In this document: positions 1-6,954 of the stretch, one piece after another
Numbering within the stretch: position 1 is the stretch's first letter
How the letters are laid out: every line of letters begins with the position of its first letter
Assembly: GCF_014595955.1 (NCBI RefSeq)
Contig: NZ_JABVCF010000023.1
Coordinates: 1 to 51,535 of the forward strand
Direction of reading: 5' to 3'
DNA length: 51,535 bases
Source: Pseudaminobacter soli (ex Zhang et al. 2022)
Lineage (GTDB): Bacteria; Pseudomonadota; Alphaproteobacteria; Rhizobiales; Rhizobiaceae
The notes under the pieces: model-generated
Database searches by the model: none
Told to the model about the DNA's origin: nothing
What the model saw: only the letters and a program-made list of their open reading frames with translations
Translations under genes and position numbers: made by a program

Positions 1-50
1 CTGATGGTACTTCGTCTCAAGACGCGGGAGAGTAAGTCGCTGCCAGGTCT
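1..50 (+). rRNA. rrf: 5S ribosomal RNA, 3' part (cut by window start)
   Basis: The first 50 bases read like the 3' third of an alphaproteobacterial 5S rRNA: a GATGGTACT block, then GTCTCAAGACGCGGGAGAGT and a closing GCCAGGTCT. The 5' part lies outside the window. A strong terminator follows within 40 bases, so this is the end of an rRNA operon. Many Rhizobiales rRNA operons carry a tRNA-fMet after the 5S gene; none is seen before the terminator here. Confidence 0.9.
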
Positions 51-86
51 GCTAAACGCATGGAATCTTCTCTTTACGTCTCTCTG

Positions 87-118
87 ACGCCCTCACCCTC
101 GCGGTGAGGGCGTTTTTG
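87..118 (+). terminator. Intrinsic terminator of the rRNA operon
   Basis: A perfect 11-bp stem (ACGCCCTCACC at 87-97 pairing with 103-113) with a 5-base loop runs straight into a T tract at 113-117. It lies about 37 bases after the 5S end, as expected for termination of an rRNA operon. Confidence 0.9.
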
Positions 119-332
119 CATTTGTGCTCTGGCTCTTATCGGCCCTGGCGAACCCGGGGGAGGGGATCGCAAGTCCGCATTGGCAGCCGCGGGCCAGGGG
201 CGCATGCTGATGGGGTGCAGGCTTCCACAGCTGTTTGCCGGTTGGCCTCGGACATGCCGCATTTGCGGCAATGGTTCTGACGAGCATCGTCTACGAGTGT
301 GTAGACCACCGCATCGTTCACAGGGCCTGCTA

Positions 333-2339
333 ATGAAGACCGTCACCGAGTTCCCGCGTAAAGTCATCGAAAACCCCGACATGGGCATCGTCATGCCTGA
401 TGGCTGCCGCCTTTCGGCACGCGTCTGGATGCCGGCGGATGCGGACAAGAACCCGGTGCCGGTGATCCTCGAACATCTGCCATACCGCAAGCGCGACGGC
501 ACCACGGCGCGCGACAGTCTTACCCACCCGTACTTCGCCGGGCATGGCTATGCCTGCATCCGCGTCGACATGCGCGGTAATGGCGATTCCGAAGGCTTGA
601 TGGAGGACGAGTATACCGAGCAGGAACTGCAGGACGCCTGCGACGTGATTGCCTGGGCCGCCGCGCAGCCCTGGTGCAACGGCAATGTCGGCATGATGGG
701 CATCTCCTGGGGCGGCTTCAATTCGCTCCAGGTCGCGGCGAAAGAGCCGCCGGCGCTGAAGGCTATCATCACGCTCTGTTCCACGGACGACCGCTACGCC
801 GACGACATCCACTATAAGGGCGGCCTGCTTCTCAACGAGAATCTCGGCTGGGGCTCGACCATGCTGAGCTACTCGTCGCGTTCGCCGGATCCGGCGCTGG
901 TCGGCGAGAAATGGAAGGCGATGTGGCTTGACCGGCTCGAGCACGAGCCGTTCCTGCCCGCCGTGTGGCTGCGGCATCAGCGCCGCGACTCCTATTGGAA
1001 ACGCGGCTCCGTCTGCGAGGATTTCTCCAAGATCAAGGCAGCGACGCTGGCGGTTGGCGGCTGGGGCGACGCCTACAAGAATGCGGTTTCGCGGCTGGTC
1101 TCCAACATCGACGCTCCGGCGAAGGGTATCGTCGGTCCGTGGATCCACAAGTACCCGCATTTCGCGGTGCCGAACCCGGCGATCGGCTTCCTGCAGGAGG
1201 CGCTGCGCTGGTGGGGCCGGTGGCTGAAGGACGAGCAGACCGGGGTCGAGAATGATCCGGCAATGCGGCTCTATGTGATGGATTCGGCTCCGCCGCGCGA
1301 TTGGTACGAGGAACGCTCCGGGCGCTGGGTCGCCGAGAAGGAGTGGCCGTCCAAAACCATTGGGCAGCGGAGATTCCATCTGGCTGATGGCAATCGATTG
1401 GGCGATGAGACCGGCAGCCTGTCGCCCGTAAAGGTCGCCTCGCCGCAGGATTGCGGCATGGATGGCGGCGAATATTGCGCGATCTGGCTTGGGCCGGAAC
1501 TGCCCGGCGACCAGCGCGCGGATGACGCCAAGTCGGCTTGCTTCGACACGGAGCCGCTGACGGCATCGATCGACATCGTCGGTGCGCCGGTGGTGGAACT
1601 CAGCCTGTCCGCCGACAAGCCGGTGGGCATGGTGGCGGTGCGGCTGTGCGACGTCCACCCGGATGGCGCCTCTACGCGCGTGACCTACGGCGTGCTCAAT
1701 CTCTGCCACCGTGAGGGGCACGAGACGCCAAAACCGCTCGTGCCGGGCGAGACGGTGACGATCCGGCTGCAACTCGACGACATCGCCTATCAACTGCCGG
1801 TCGGCCATCGACTGCGGCTCGCCGTTTCCTCTTCCTACTGGCCGCTGGTCTGGCCGTCGCCGGAAGAGGTGACGCTAGCGCTCTCCGGCGGCTCGCTCAG
1901 CCTGCCCGAGCGCGCCGCGGGAACCGGCAACGAGGTCAGCTTCGAGGGACCGGAAGCGGCGCCGAAGTGGAGGATCGAGACGGTGCGGCCGGCGAGCAAC
2001 AGCCGCAAGGTCGAGCGGAACGAAGCAACGGGCGAGGTGACGCTCGCCATCGTCGACGACTTCGGCGAGGACCGGGACCTGGACCACGGGCTGGTCAATG
2101 GCGGCGTTGCGCGCGAGAAGTGGACGATCCGGCCCAATGATCCGCTCTCTGCGCGCGGCGAGACGCACTGGACCTCGACCCTTTCGCGGGACGGCTGGTC
2201 GCTGCGCACCGAAACCTACTCGAGCATGCACTCCGACGCGACCACCTTCCATCTCACCGGCCGGATCGAGGCGTACGAGGGCGATACGTTGGTGTTCGAG
2301 CGCGACTTCAAGGAAGAGATCCCGCGCGACTTCATCTAG
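333..2339 (+). CDS. CocE/NonD family hydrolase (X-Pro dipeptidyl-peptidase-like)
   Basis: A 668-residue alpha/beta hydrolase of the CocE/NonD (S15-like) family, which cleaves esters or peptide-like amides by a Ser-Asp-His triad. The nucleophile motif GISWGGF puts the catalytic Ser near residue 125. The segment GGWGDAYKN probably holds the Asp and GPWIHKYPHF the His. A C-terminal beta-rich jelly-roll domain follows from about residue 390, as in cocaine esterase. No signal peptide is seen, so it is probably cytoplasmic. The ATG at 333 (MKTVTEFP) is chosen over an upstream in-frame start at 180 because the intervening residues look non-coding. The substrate cannot be told from sequence. It stands alone, with hairpins on both sides. 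Confidence 0.87.
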   Translation: MKTVTEFPRKVIENPDMGIVMPDGCRLSARVWMPADADKNPVPVILEHLPYRKRDGTTARDSLTHPYFAGHGYACIRVDMRGNGDSEGLMEDEYTEQELQDACDVIAWAAAQPWCNGNVGMMGISWGGFNSLQVAAKEPPALKAIITLCSTDDRYADDIHYKGGLLLNENLGWGSTMLSYSSRSPDPALVGEKWKAMWLDRLEHEPFLPAVWLRHQRRDSYWKRGSVCEDFSKIKAATLAVGGWGDAYKNAVSRLVSNIDAPAKGIVGPWIHKYPHFAVPNPAIGFLQEALRWWGRWLKDEQTGVENDPAMRLYVMDSAPPRDWYEERSGRWVAEKEWPSKTIGQRRFHLADGNRLGDETGSLSPVKVASPQDCGMDGGEYCAIWLGPELPGDQRADDAKSACFDTEPLTASIDIVGAPVVELSLSADKPVGMVAVRLCDVHPDGASTRVTYGVLNLCHREGHETPKPLVPGETVTIRLQLDDIAYQLPVGHRLRLAVSSSYWPLVWPSPEEVTLALSGGSLSLPERAAGTGNEVSFEGPEAAPKWRIETVRPASNSRKVERNEATGEVTLAIVDDFGEDRDLDHGLVNGGVAREKWTIRPNDPLSARGETHWTSTLSRDGWSLRTETYSSMHSDATTFHLTGRIEAYEGDTLVFERDFKEEIPRDFI

Positions 2340-2354
2340 GGTCTCACGCACGAG

Positions 2355-2383
2355 CAACGCCGTTTGACATTGGAGCGGCGTTG
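2355..2383 (+). terminator. Weak terminator-like hairpin after the CocE-type gene
   Basis: CAACGCCG at 2355-2362 pairs with CGGCGTTG at 2376-2383 around a 13-base loop, 15 bases after the stop codon. There is no clear T tract. The rest of the 305-base gap up to 2644 shows no other gene or motif I can support. Confidence 0.45.
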
Positions 2384-2644
2384 TTCGCCTTCGGATTGAC
2401 TGCCTGCTACGGTTCTCGTTCGTCAGGAAAAAAGGCCGCTCTGAACGCTGGCCACTGGCGTCAATTCCGAGCACTTCCAGTACTCCTCCTGCCACCGGCG
2501 CGCATCTGCCGGAATTTTCGTCCAGTTTTCTGAACCTAGCCGCGCTCCATTCGTTGTCCCTGTGTCCGGCTGCCTTCGTGGCCAGGCAGCTTTGGTTCGC
2601 AATCCAGCGAGACAAGGCATTTAATGCAACGCAGGAGAGTCATT

Positions 2645-2839
2645 ATGGCCAAGGAACGCGAGCACGAAAGGGGTAAGCAAGGAGCCGGCAAGGCCGGCCA
2701 GGGCATGCCTGAGGAGCGGCGCCAGGGCCAGCAGCAGCAGGAACGCGGTTCCGAGCGTCAGCAGAGTGGCGGCAGCGAGCATCGCGGCGGTTCACAGCAG
2801 CATCAGCGGGAAGGTGGGAGCGGCTCCAAGCAGCGCTGA
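2645..2839 (+). CDS. Small hydrophilic Gln/Gly/Glu-rich protein
   Basis: A 64-residue, highly charged, low-complexity protein rich in Gln, Gly, Glu, Arg and Ser, with no hydrophobic segment and no Cys. The AGGAGA at about 2632-2637 sits 7 bases before the ATG at 2645, which favours this start (MAKEREHE) over the in-frame ATG at 2624. The composition resembles bacterial hydrophilins or stress-induced disordered proteins; this is inference from composition only, and no family is recognised. A perfect hairpin lies about 80 bases downstream. The gene appears to be a single unit. Confidence 0.6.
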   Translation: MAKEREHERGKQGAGKAGQGMPEERRQGQQQQERGSERQQSGGSEHRGGSQQHQREGGSGSKQR

Positions 2840-2921
2840 CCAGCGCTGCCGGGTATTCGCCCACTTCAAGGAAAGCGGGCGAAGCATACGCCCCCGGCTG
2901 ATGTTCATGGCAAGATCAACG

Positions 2922-2945
2922 AGAGGCCGGCGACCGCCGGCCTCT
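2922..2945. terminator. Perfect hairpin downstream of the small hydrophilic gene
   Basis: AGAGGCCGGC at 2922-2931 pairs perfectly with GCCGGCCTCT at 2936-2945 around the loop GACC. No T tract follows, so it may be a Rho-assisted or bidirectional terminator or an mRNA-stabilising stem. Confidence 0.5.
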
Positions 2946-3047
2946 GCCACGTTCGGCCTTGCAATCGACTTGAAATCGGGGGCAATGCAGAGGCAGCCCA
3001 CGTCTGACAATCCCAGTTGCTAAGCGCCTCCGGGAGATCTAGTCATC

Positions 3048-4067
3048 ATGAAGAAGATCGGCTTTCTTTCGTTCGGGCACTGGTCGCCCTCTCCGCAGTC
3101 GGGGACGCGGTTGGCGTCGGACGCGCTCCTGCAGGCGATCGATCTTGCGGTCGCCGCCGAAGAACTGGGCGCCGACGGAGCCTATTTCCGCGTGCATCAC
3201 TTCGCCCGCCAGCTTGCCTCGCCGTTCCCTCTGCTGGCTGCGATCGGAGCGAGGACCAGCCGTATCGAGATCGGCACCGCCGTCATCGACATGCGCTACG
3301 AGAACCCGCTCTACATGGCTGAGGATGCGGGTGCGGCCGACCTCATCGCCGGAGGGCGCCTGCAACTCGGCATCAGCCGCGGGTCGCCCGAGCAGGTGGT
3401 CGATGGATGGCGCTATTTCGGCTACGTCCCGCCCGAGGGCCAGACCGATGCCGAAATGGCGCGTCATCATGCGGAAGTCCTGCTGGAGGTGCTGCGAGGG
3501 CAGGGCTTTGCCCAACCCCACCCGCGGCCGATGTTCCCGAATCCTCCGGGCCTGTTGCGCCTCGAGCCCCATTCTGAAGGCTTGCGGGAGCGGATTTGGT
3601 GGGGGGCCGCTACCAACGCCACCGCCGAATGGGCGGCAAGGCTGGGGATGAATCTCCAGAGCTCGACGCTCAAGTTTGATGAGACAGGCCAGGCGTTTCA
3701 CATCCAGCAGGCCGAGCAGATCCGGGTTTTCCGGCAAGCGTGGAAGGAGGCGGGCCATGCGCGCCAGCCGAGGGTGTCGGTCAGCCGCAGCATATTCGCA
3801 TTGGTCAACGATCAGGACCGCGCCTATTTCGGGCAGGATCAGAGCCAGGACCACATCGGATATCTGGACGAGAACACCCGGGCGATCTTCGGCCGCAGCT
3901 ACGCGGCCGAGCCTGACTTGCTCGTCAAGCAATTGGTGGAGGACGAGGCCGTCGCCGAAGCCGACACGCTGCTCCTGACCGTGCCCAACCAACTCGGCGT
4001 GGCGTACAATGCGCATGTCATCGAGGCCATACTGACCTATGTCGCGCCGGCTCTCGGGTGGCGTTGA
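3048..4067 (+). CDS. LLM-class flavin-dependent oxidoreductase (bacterial luciferase-like)
   Basis: A 339-residue member of the luciferase-like monooxygenase superfamily, TIM-barrel enzymes that use FMN or F420 for oxygenation or hydride transfer. It begins with the typical first strand (KKIGFLSFGHW). It has EELGADGAYFRVHHFA, matching the family's helix-strand with the substrate/flavin His pair. It then has RIEIGTAVIDMRYENP and GRLQLGISRGSPEQ, the standard flavin-phosphate-side segments. Length is normal for the family. GGGAG precedes the ATG by about 10 bases. No pathway partner lies next to it, so the substrate is unknown. A hairpin 2 bases after the stop codon isolates it from the next gene. 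Confidence 0.85.
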   Translation: MKKIGFLSFGHWSPSPQSGTRLASDALLQAIDLAVAAEELGADGAYFRVHHFARQLASPFPLLAAIGARTSRIEIGTAVIDMRYENPLYMAEDAGAADLIAGGRLQLGISRGSPEQVVDGWRYFGYVPPEGQTDAEMARHHAEVLLEVLRGQGFAQPHPRPMFPNPPGLLRLEPHSEGLRERIWWGAATNATAEWAARLGMNLQSSTLKFDETGQAFHIQQAEQIRVFRQAWKEAGHARQPRVSVSRSIFALVNDQDRAYFGQDQSQDHIGYLDENTRAIFGRSYAAEPDLLVKQLVEDEAVAEADTLLLTVPNQLGVAYNAHVIEAILTYVAPALGWR

Positions 4068-4069
4068 CA

Positions 4070-4100
4070 GGCTCCGTTCTCCGCGTTCGAGAACAGAGCC
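4070..4100 (+). terminator. Hairpin terminator after the LLM oxidoreductase
   Basis: GGCTCCGTTCTC at 4070-4081 pairs with GAGAACAGAGCC at 4089-4100 with one mismatch and a 7-base loop. It begins 2 bases after the stop codon. No U-rich tail is present. Confidence 0.5.
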
Positions 4101-4249
4101 GGCGTCAGCACTCATCATAAAGTAGCAGCACTTCCTATCCGTCTTCAGATCAATTCGGCCGCGTCGGAAGGCCGATATACTTCCTGAAGTGGACTGTTCC
4201 TTTGCTCCGGCTCAAACTCGGCCCGGGCGGCGGCTATCTGGAGGAAGTC

Positions 4250-5653
4250 ATGCAACATGACCCTGTGACGCGCTTGTTGAACCGGGACGGCGAGCCGATC
4301 GAGGTCGAGACAATCAACGAGTTCCTCGGCGACCTTGCCGGACGCGCGATCCAGCCGCGCGACGCCGACTATGACACCGCAAGACGCATCTGGAATGGCG
4401 CGATCGACCGCTATCCCGGGCTGGTTGTGCGCTGCCTAGGCACTGCGGATGTCATACATGCGGTGAGGTTCGCCCGCGCCAAGGATCTGCAGGTCTCGGT
4501 TCGCGGCGGCGGTCACAACGTCGCCGGACGTGCGCTCTGCGACGGCGGCATGGTGATCGACCTATCCTGGATGCGTGCGGTCATGGTCGACCCGCAGACG
4601 AGAGTTATCGAAGTCCAGGGTGGCGCGACACTCGGAGACCTCGACCGCGAGACCCACCTCTATGGGCTGGCTGTTCCGACGGGCGTGGTGTCGAAGACCG
4701 GGGTGGCCGGCCTTACACTGGGCGGAGGCGTCGGCTGGCTGGTCCGCAAGTACGGGCTCTCCTGCGACAATGTTGTCTCGTTCGAGGTCGTGACGGCTGA
4801 GGGACAATTGCTGACTGCAAGCCGGGAAGAGAATCCTGATCTCTTTTGGGCGCTACGCGGCGGCGGCGGCAATTTCGGCATCGTCACGCGCTTCCGGTTC
4901 CGCGCACAGCCGATTGCGACTGTACTCGGCGGAATGATCGTGCATCCGCGCGAGCGGGCGGGCGAGGTGCTCCGCTTCTATCGTGATTTCATGGCGCAAG
5001 CGCCCGAAGACCTGACCGCCTATGCAGGCATGGTGACATCGCCGGACGGCGTGCCGGTCATTGCGATCATCTGCTGCTGGTCCGGTCCCATGTCGGAGGG
5101 AGAGCGCGTGCTGGAGCCGCTGCGGGCCTTCGGTCCACCGCTCGCCGATGTCGTCCAGCCGATGCCGTTCCCGGCCATGCAGCAGTTGCTCGATCCCGCC
5201 TTCCCCGACGGCTCGTACAATTACTGGAAGGCGAGCTTCGTGCCGAGGCTCACCGATGAGGTGGCCGACCTTCTGGTCGAGCACGGTAACCGGATAAGAT
5301 CTCCGATGTCGGCCGTGGTGATCGAGTTCTACGGCGGTGCGCCGGGCCGCGTCGGGCCCAGCGAGTCTGCCTTTGCCCAGAGACGTGCCGAGTACAACAT
5401 CGGCATCATCGCCCAATGGCTGGATCCCGCCGAGAGTGCGGAGCACATTCAATGGGCGAGGACCTTCTATGATGCGCTCGAGCCCCATTCCAGCGGCGAT
5501 CACTTCCTGAACTTCCAGAGTGAGATGGCCGATGAGGTGGTGAGGAGATCGTTCGGCGAGAACTATTCTCGGCTGGTTGAGGTGAAGCGGAAATACGATC
5601 CGACGAACTTCTTCAGCCTCAACCAGAACATCAGGCCCGCCGAAGCGGCATGA
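4250..5653 (+). CDS. FAD-binding oxidoreductase, berberine-bridge-enzyme type
   Basis: A 467-residue flavoprotein of the PCMH/VAO fold with a C-terminal BBE domain; such enzymes oxidise alcohols, sugars or C-H bonds and pass electrons to O2. RGGGHNVAG holds His about 89, the expected 8-alpha-histidyl FAD attachment. The loop that carries a second, cysteinyl FAD link in bicovalent members reads GVVSKTGVAGLTLGGG here, without Cys, so attachment should be mono-covalent. The C-terminal YDPTNFFSLNQNI is the classic BBE motif. GGAGG at 4240-4244, 5 bases before the ATG at 4250, fixes the start; an in-frame TTG at 4202 is less likely. No signal peptide is seen. The substrate is unknown. Confidence 0.87.
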   Translation: MQHDPVTRLLNRDGEPIEVETINEFLGDLAGRAIQPRDADYDTARRIWNGAIDRYPGLVVRCLGTADVIHAVRFARAKDLQVSVRGGGHNVAGRALCDGGMVIDLSWMRAVMVDPQTRVIEVQGGATLGDLDRETHLYGLAVPTGVVSKTGVAGLTLGGGVGWLVRKYGLSCDNVVSFEVVTAEGQLLTASREENPDLFWALRGGGGNFGIVTRFRFRAQPIATVLGGMIVHPRERAGEVLRFYRDFMAQAPEDLTAYAGMVTSPDGVPVIAIICCWSGPMSEGERVLEPLRAFGPPLADVVQPMPFPAMQQLLDPAFPDGSYNYWKASFVPRLTDEVADLLVEHGNRIRSPMSAVVIEFYGGAPGRVGPSESAFAQRRAEYNIGIIAQWLDPAESAEHIQWARTFYDALEPHSSGDHFLNFQSEMADEVVRRSFGENYSRLVEVKRKYDPTNFFSLNQNIRPAEAA

Positions 5654-5660
5654 GCAGGCA

Positions 5661-5693
5661 AGGCCCGAGTTCCACCCTGCGGTCCTCGGGCCT
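5661..5693 (+). terminator. Terminator-like hairpin after the BBE oxidoreductase
   Basis: AGGCCCGAG at 5661-5669 pairs perfectly with CTCGGGCCT at 5685-5693 around a 15-base loop, 7 bases after the stop codon. It lacks a T tract. Confidence 0.5.
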
Positions 5694-6099
5694 CGTCTGA
5701 CCTCTCACCTCACATCTCGTTGAAGCGCTCATGCAGGATGTTGCGCCTCATGGCAGCCGGATACATCATGCGAGGTCACGGTGTGCCTTCAATTGGACGC
5801 AGGCGGAGCATCGTGTGGTGAGCCCAGCGACTGCCTCCGGATTGCTAAACGCTGGGAGCGAATCGGCAAGTATCGAGTGTCCTTATGAGTAATGTAGGTG
5901 GGTATTGAATTCTTAGACTGCTGACACATTTGCGAAGTGTGATTGAGTAACTTAGCAATTGTACTGTCGATCAGTGCGAAGATCGCAAAATATTGCAGCG
6001 TTACTGGTGGGATGGATGCATCTAGCTGTAGGTGTAACTTGGCGCTCAGCGGTCCCTGTCCATATCGTTCGACGCGGTAAACCTCAAAGGAGGAGACAC
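5694..6099. other. Intergenic stretch before the DUF5132 genes
   Basis: About 400 bases with no convincing gene. The middle (about 5870-6010) is clearly more AT-rich than its surroundings and is the likely promoter region for the downstream metal/membrane island. An upstream extension of the next reading frame (from 5959) is rejected, because its residues look random and a near-perfect ribosome binding site lies much closer to the gene. I could not assign a firm -35/-10 pair. Confidence 0.5.
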
Positions 6100-6360
6100 A
6101 TGGAGTTCAAGGCAGGAAATCTGCTCACGGGCTTGGCGATCGGGGTCGGAGCAGCCGTGATAGCACCTGTTGTGATGCCGATCCTGAGGCCGTTTGCGAA
6201 ATCCATGATCAAGGCGGGCCTTGTGGCCTATGACCAGGCGCGGGTGTCATTGGCGGAGCTCAATGAACGGACCGGCGACATCGTGGCGGAAGCGCGCGCT
6301 GAAATGGCCGAGACCCAGAGGGCCTCCGAGGAGCGACCAAGCTCCGAGATGGCGGCATAG
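6100..6360 (+). CDS. DUF5132 family small membrane-associated protein (copy 1)
   Basis: An 86-residue protein matching the DUF5132 pattern. A glycine-rich hydrophobic helix (GLAIGVGAAVIAPVVMP, about residues 11-28) is followed by LRPFAKSMIKAGLVAYDQA and an acidic amphipathic helix ending ERTGDIVAEARAEM. AAAGGAGGAG directly upstream of ATG 6100 is a near-consensus ribosome binding site. The gene is the first of a block and has a paralogue 100 bases downstream with the same architecture. Function is unknown. The single hydrophobic segment and the neighbouring P-type ATPase suggest a role at the membrane; that is inference. Confidence 0.8.
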   Translation: MEFKAGNLLTGLAIGVGAAVIAPVVMPILRPFAKSMIKAGLVAYDQARVSLAELNERTGDIVAEARAEMAETQRASEERPSSEMAA

Positions 6361-6461
6361 CACTGCGCACCGGCCAGTCTCGGGTCTGGCGAAATGCACC
6401 GATGCAGTCGAAACGGGGTGGTGGGCGACAACAGGGGTGTGGGCCAACCAGGAGTTCTCTG

Positions 6462-6779
6462 ATGTCGGTACTCGAAGACATGTTCAAGGGCGGCAACGTT
6501 GGCACAGGCATTGCCGTCGGGATCGGAGCCGCAATTGTCGCTCCGGTATTAATGCCACTCCTTCGTCCTATCTCGAAGGCTGTCGTCAGAGCCGGGGTGA
6601 TGGCTTACGACCAGGGCCGGGCGGCACTTGCCGACGCTAATGAGTGGACATCCGACATGATAGCCGAAGCCAGGTCGGACATGGCAGGAAGGACGAACGG
6701 GCAGGCGGAGCAGACCACCGCACGTCGCACCCGCAGGGAATCCGAGCCGAGAGGCACAGGCGCGGCTACGACAACGTGA
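6462..6779 (+). CDS. DUF5132 family small membrane-associated protein (copy 2)
   Basis: A 105-residue paralogue of the preceding protein. GIAVGIGAAIVAPVLMPLL aligns with the hydrophobic helix of copy 1, and VVRAGVMAYDQGRAALADA plus SDMIAEARSDM with its C-terminal helix. This copy has an additional basic, Thr/Arg-rich C-terminal tail. The AGGAG 7 bases before ATG 6462 supports the start over an in-frame ATG at 6402. The tandem arrangement suggests duplication, and the pair may form hetero-oligomers; that is inference. A 14-bp palindrome follows the stop. Confidence 0.8.
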   Translation: MSVLEDMFKGGNVGTGIAVGIGAAIVAPVLMPLLRPISKAVVRAGVMAYDQGRAALADANEWTSDMIAEARSDMAGRTNGQAEQTTARRTRRESEPRGTGAATTT

Positions 6780-6792
6780 GCCCTGGCAAATA

Positions 6793-6806
6793 GCTCAGCG
6801 CTGAGC
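6793..6806. promoter_or_regulatory. Perfect 14-bp palindrome between DUF5132 copy 2 and the P-type ATPase gene
   Basis: GCTCAGCGCTGAGC at 6793-6806 is a perfect palindrome starting 13 bases after the stop codon of DUF5132 copy 2 and about 150 bases before the ATPase. It could be a dimeric regulator's operator. It has no loop, so it is a poor terminator. Confidence 0.3.
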
Positions 6807-6954
6807 CGGGTTCGCCGCAAGGCAAATGGCTGGTGCTAACCACCGTGCTATGACGTGCCCACGCGGCCCGCGCACGCGATGATGTTCCCATTTTCACGAC
6901 TCACCGTCGACCATTCGGCTCGAGGCCCGCGCATGTGCTCAGGTGCCGTAATGC

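Noticed and set aside
330-1808. Long 492-residue open frame on the minus strand opposite the CocE-type gene
   Set aside because: It is a shadow frame in GC-rich DNA: no family motif, Arg/His-rich and no ribosome site, whereas the plus-strand frame has clear hydrolase motifs.
3039-4118. 359-residue minus-strand frame opposite the LLM oxidoreductase
   Set aside because: It mirrors the real gene and lacks any recognisable domain.
5925-5965. TTGAGTAACTTAGCAA as an FNR-like box before DUF5132 copy 1
   Set aside because: The spacing between TTG and CAA is 10 bases, not 8.
5959-6099. Upstream extension of DUF5132 copy 1
   Set aside because: The extension looks random and a near-perfect ribosome site directly precedes ATG 6100.
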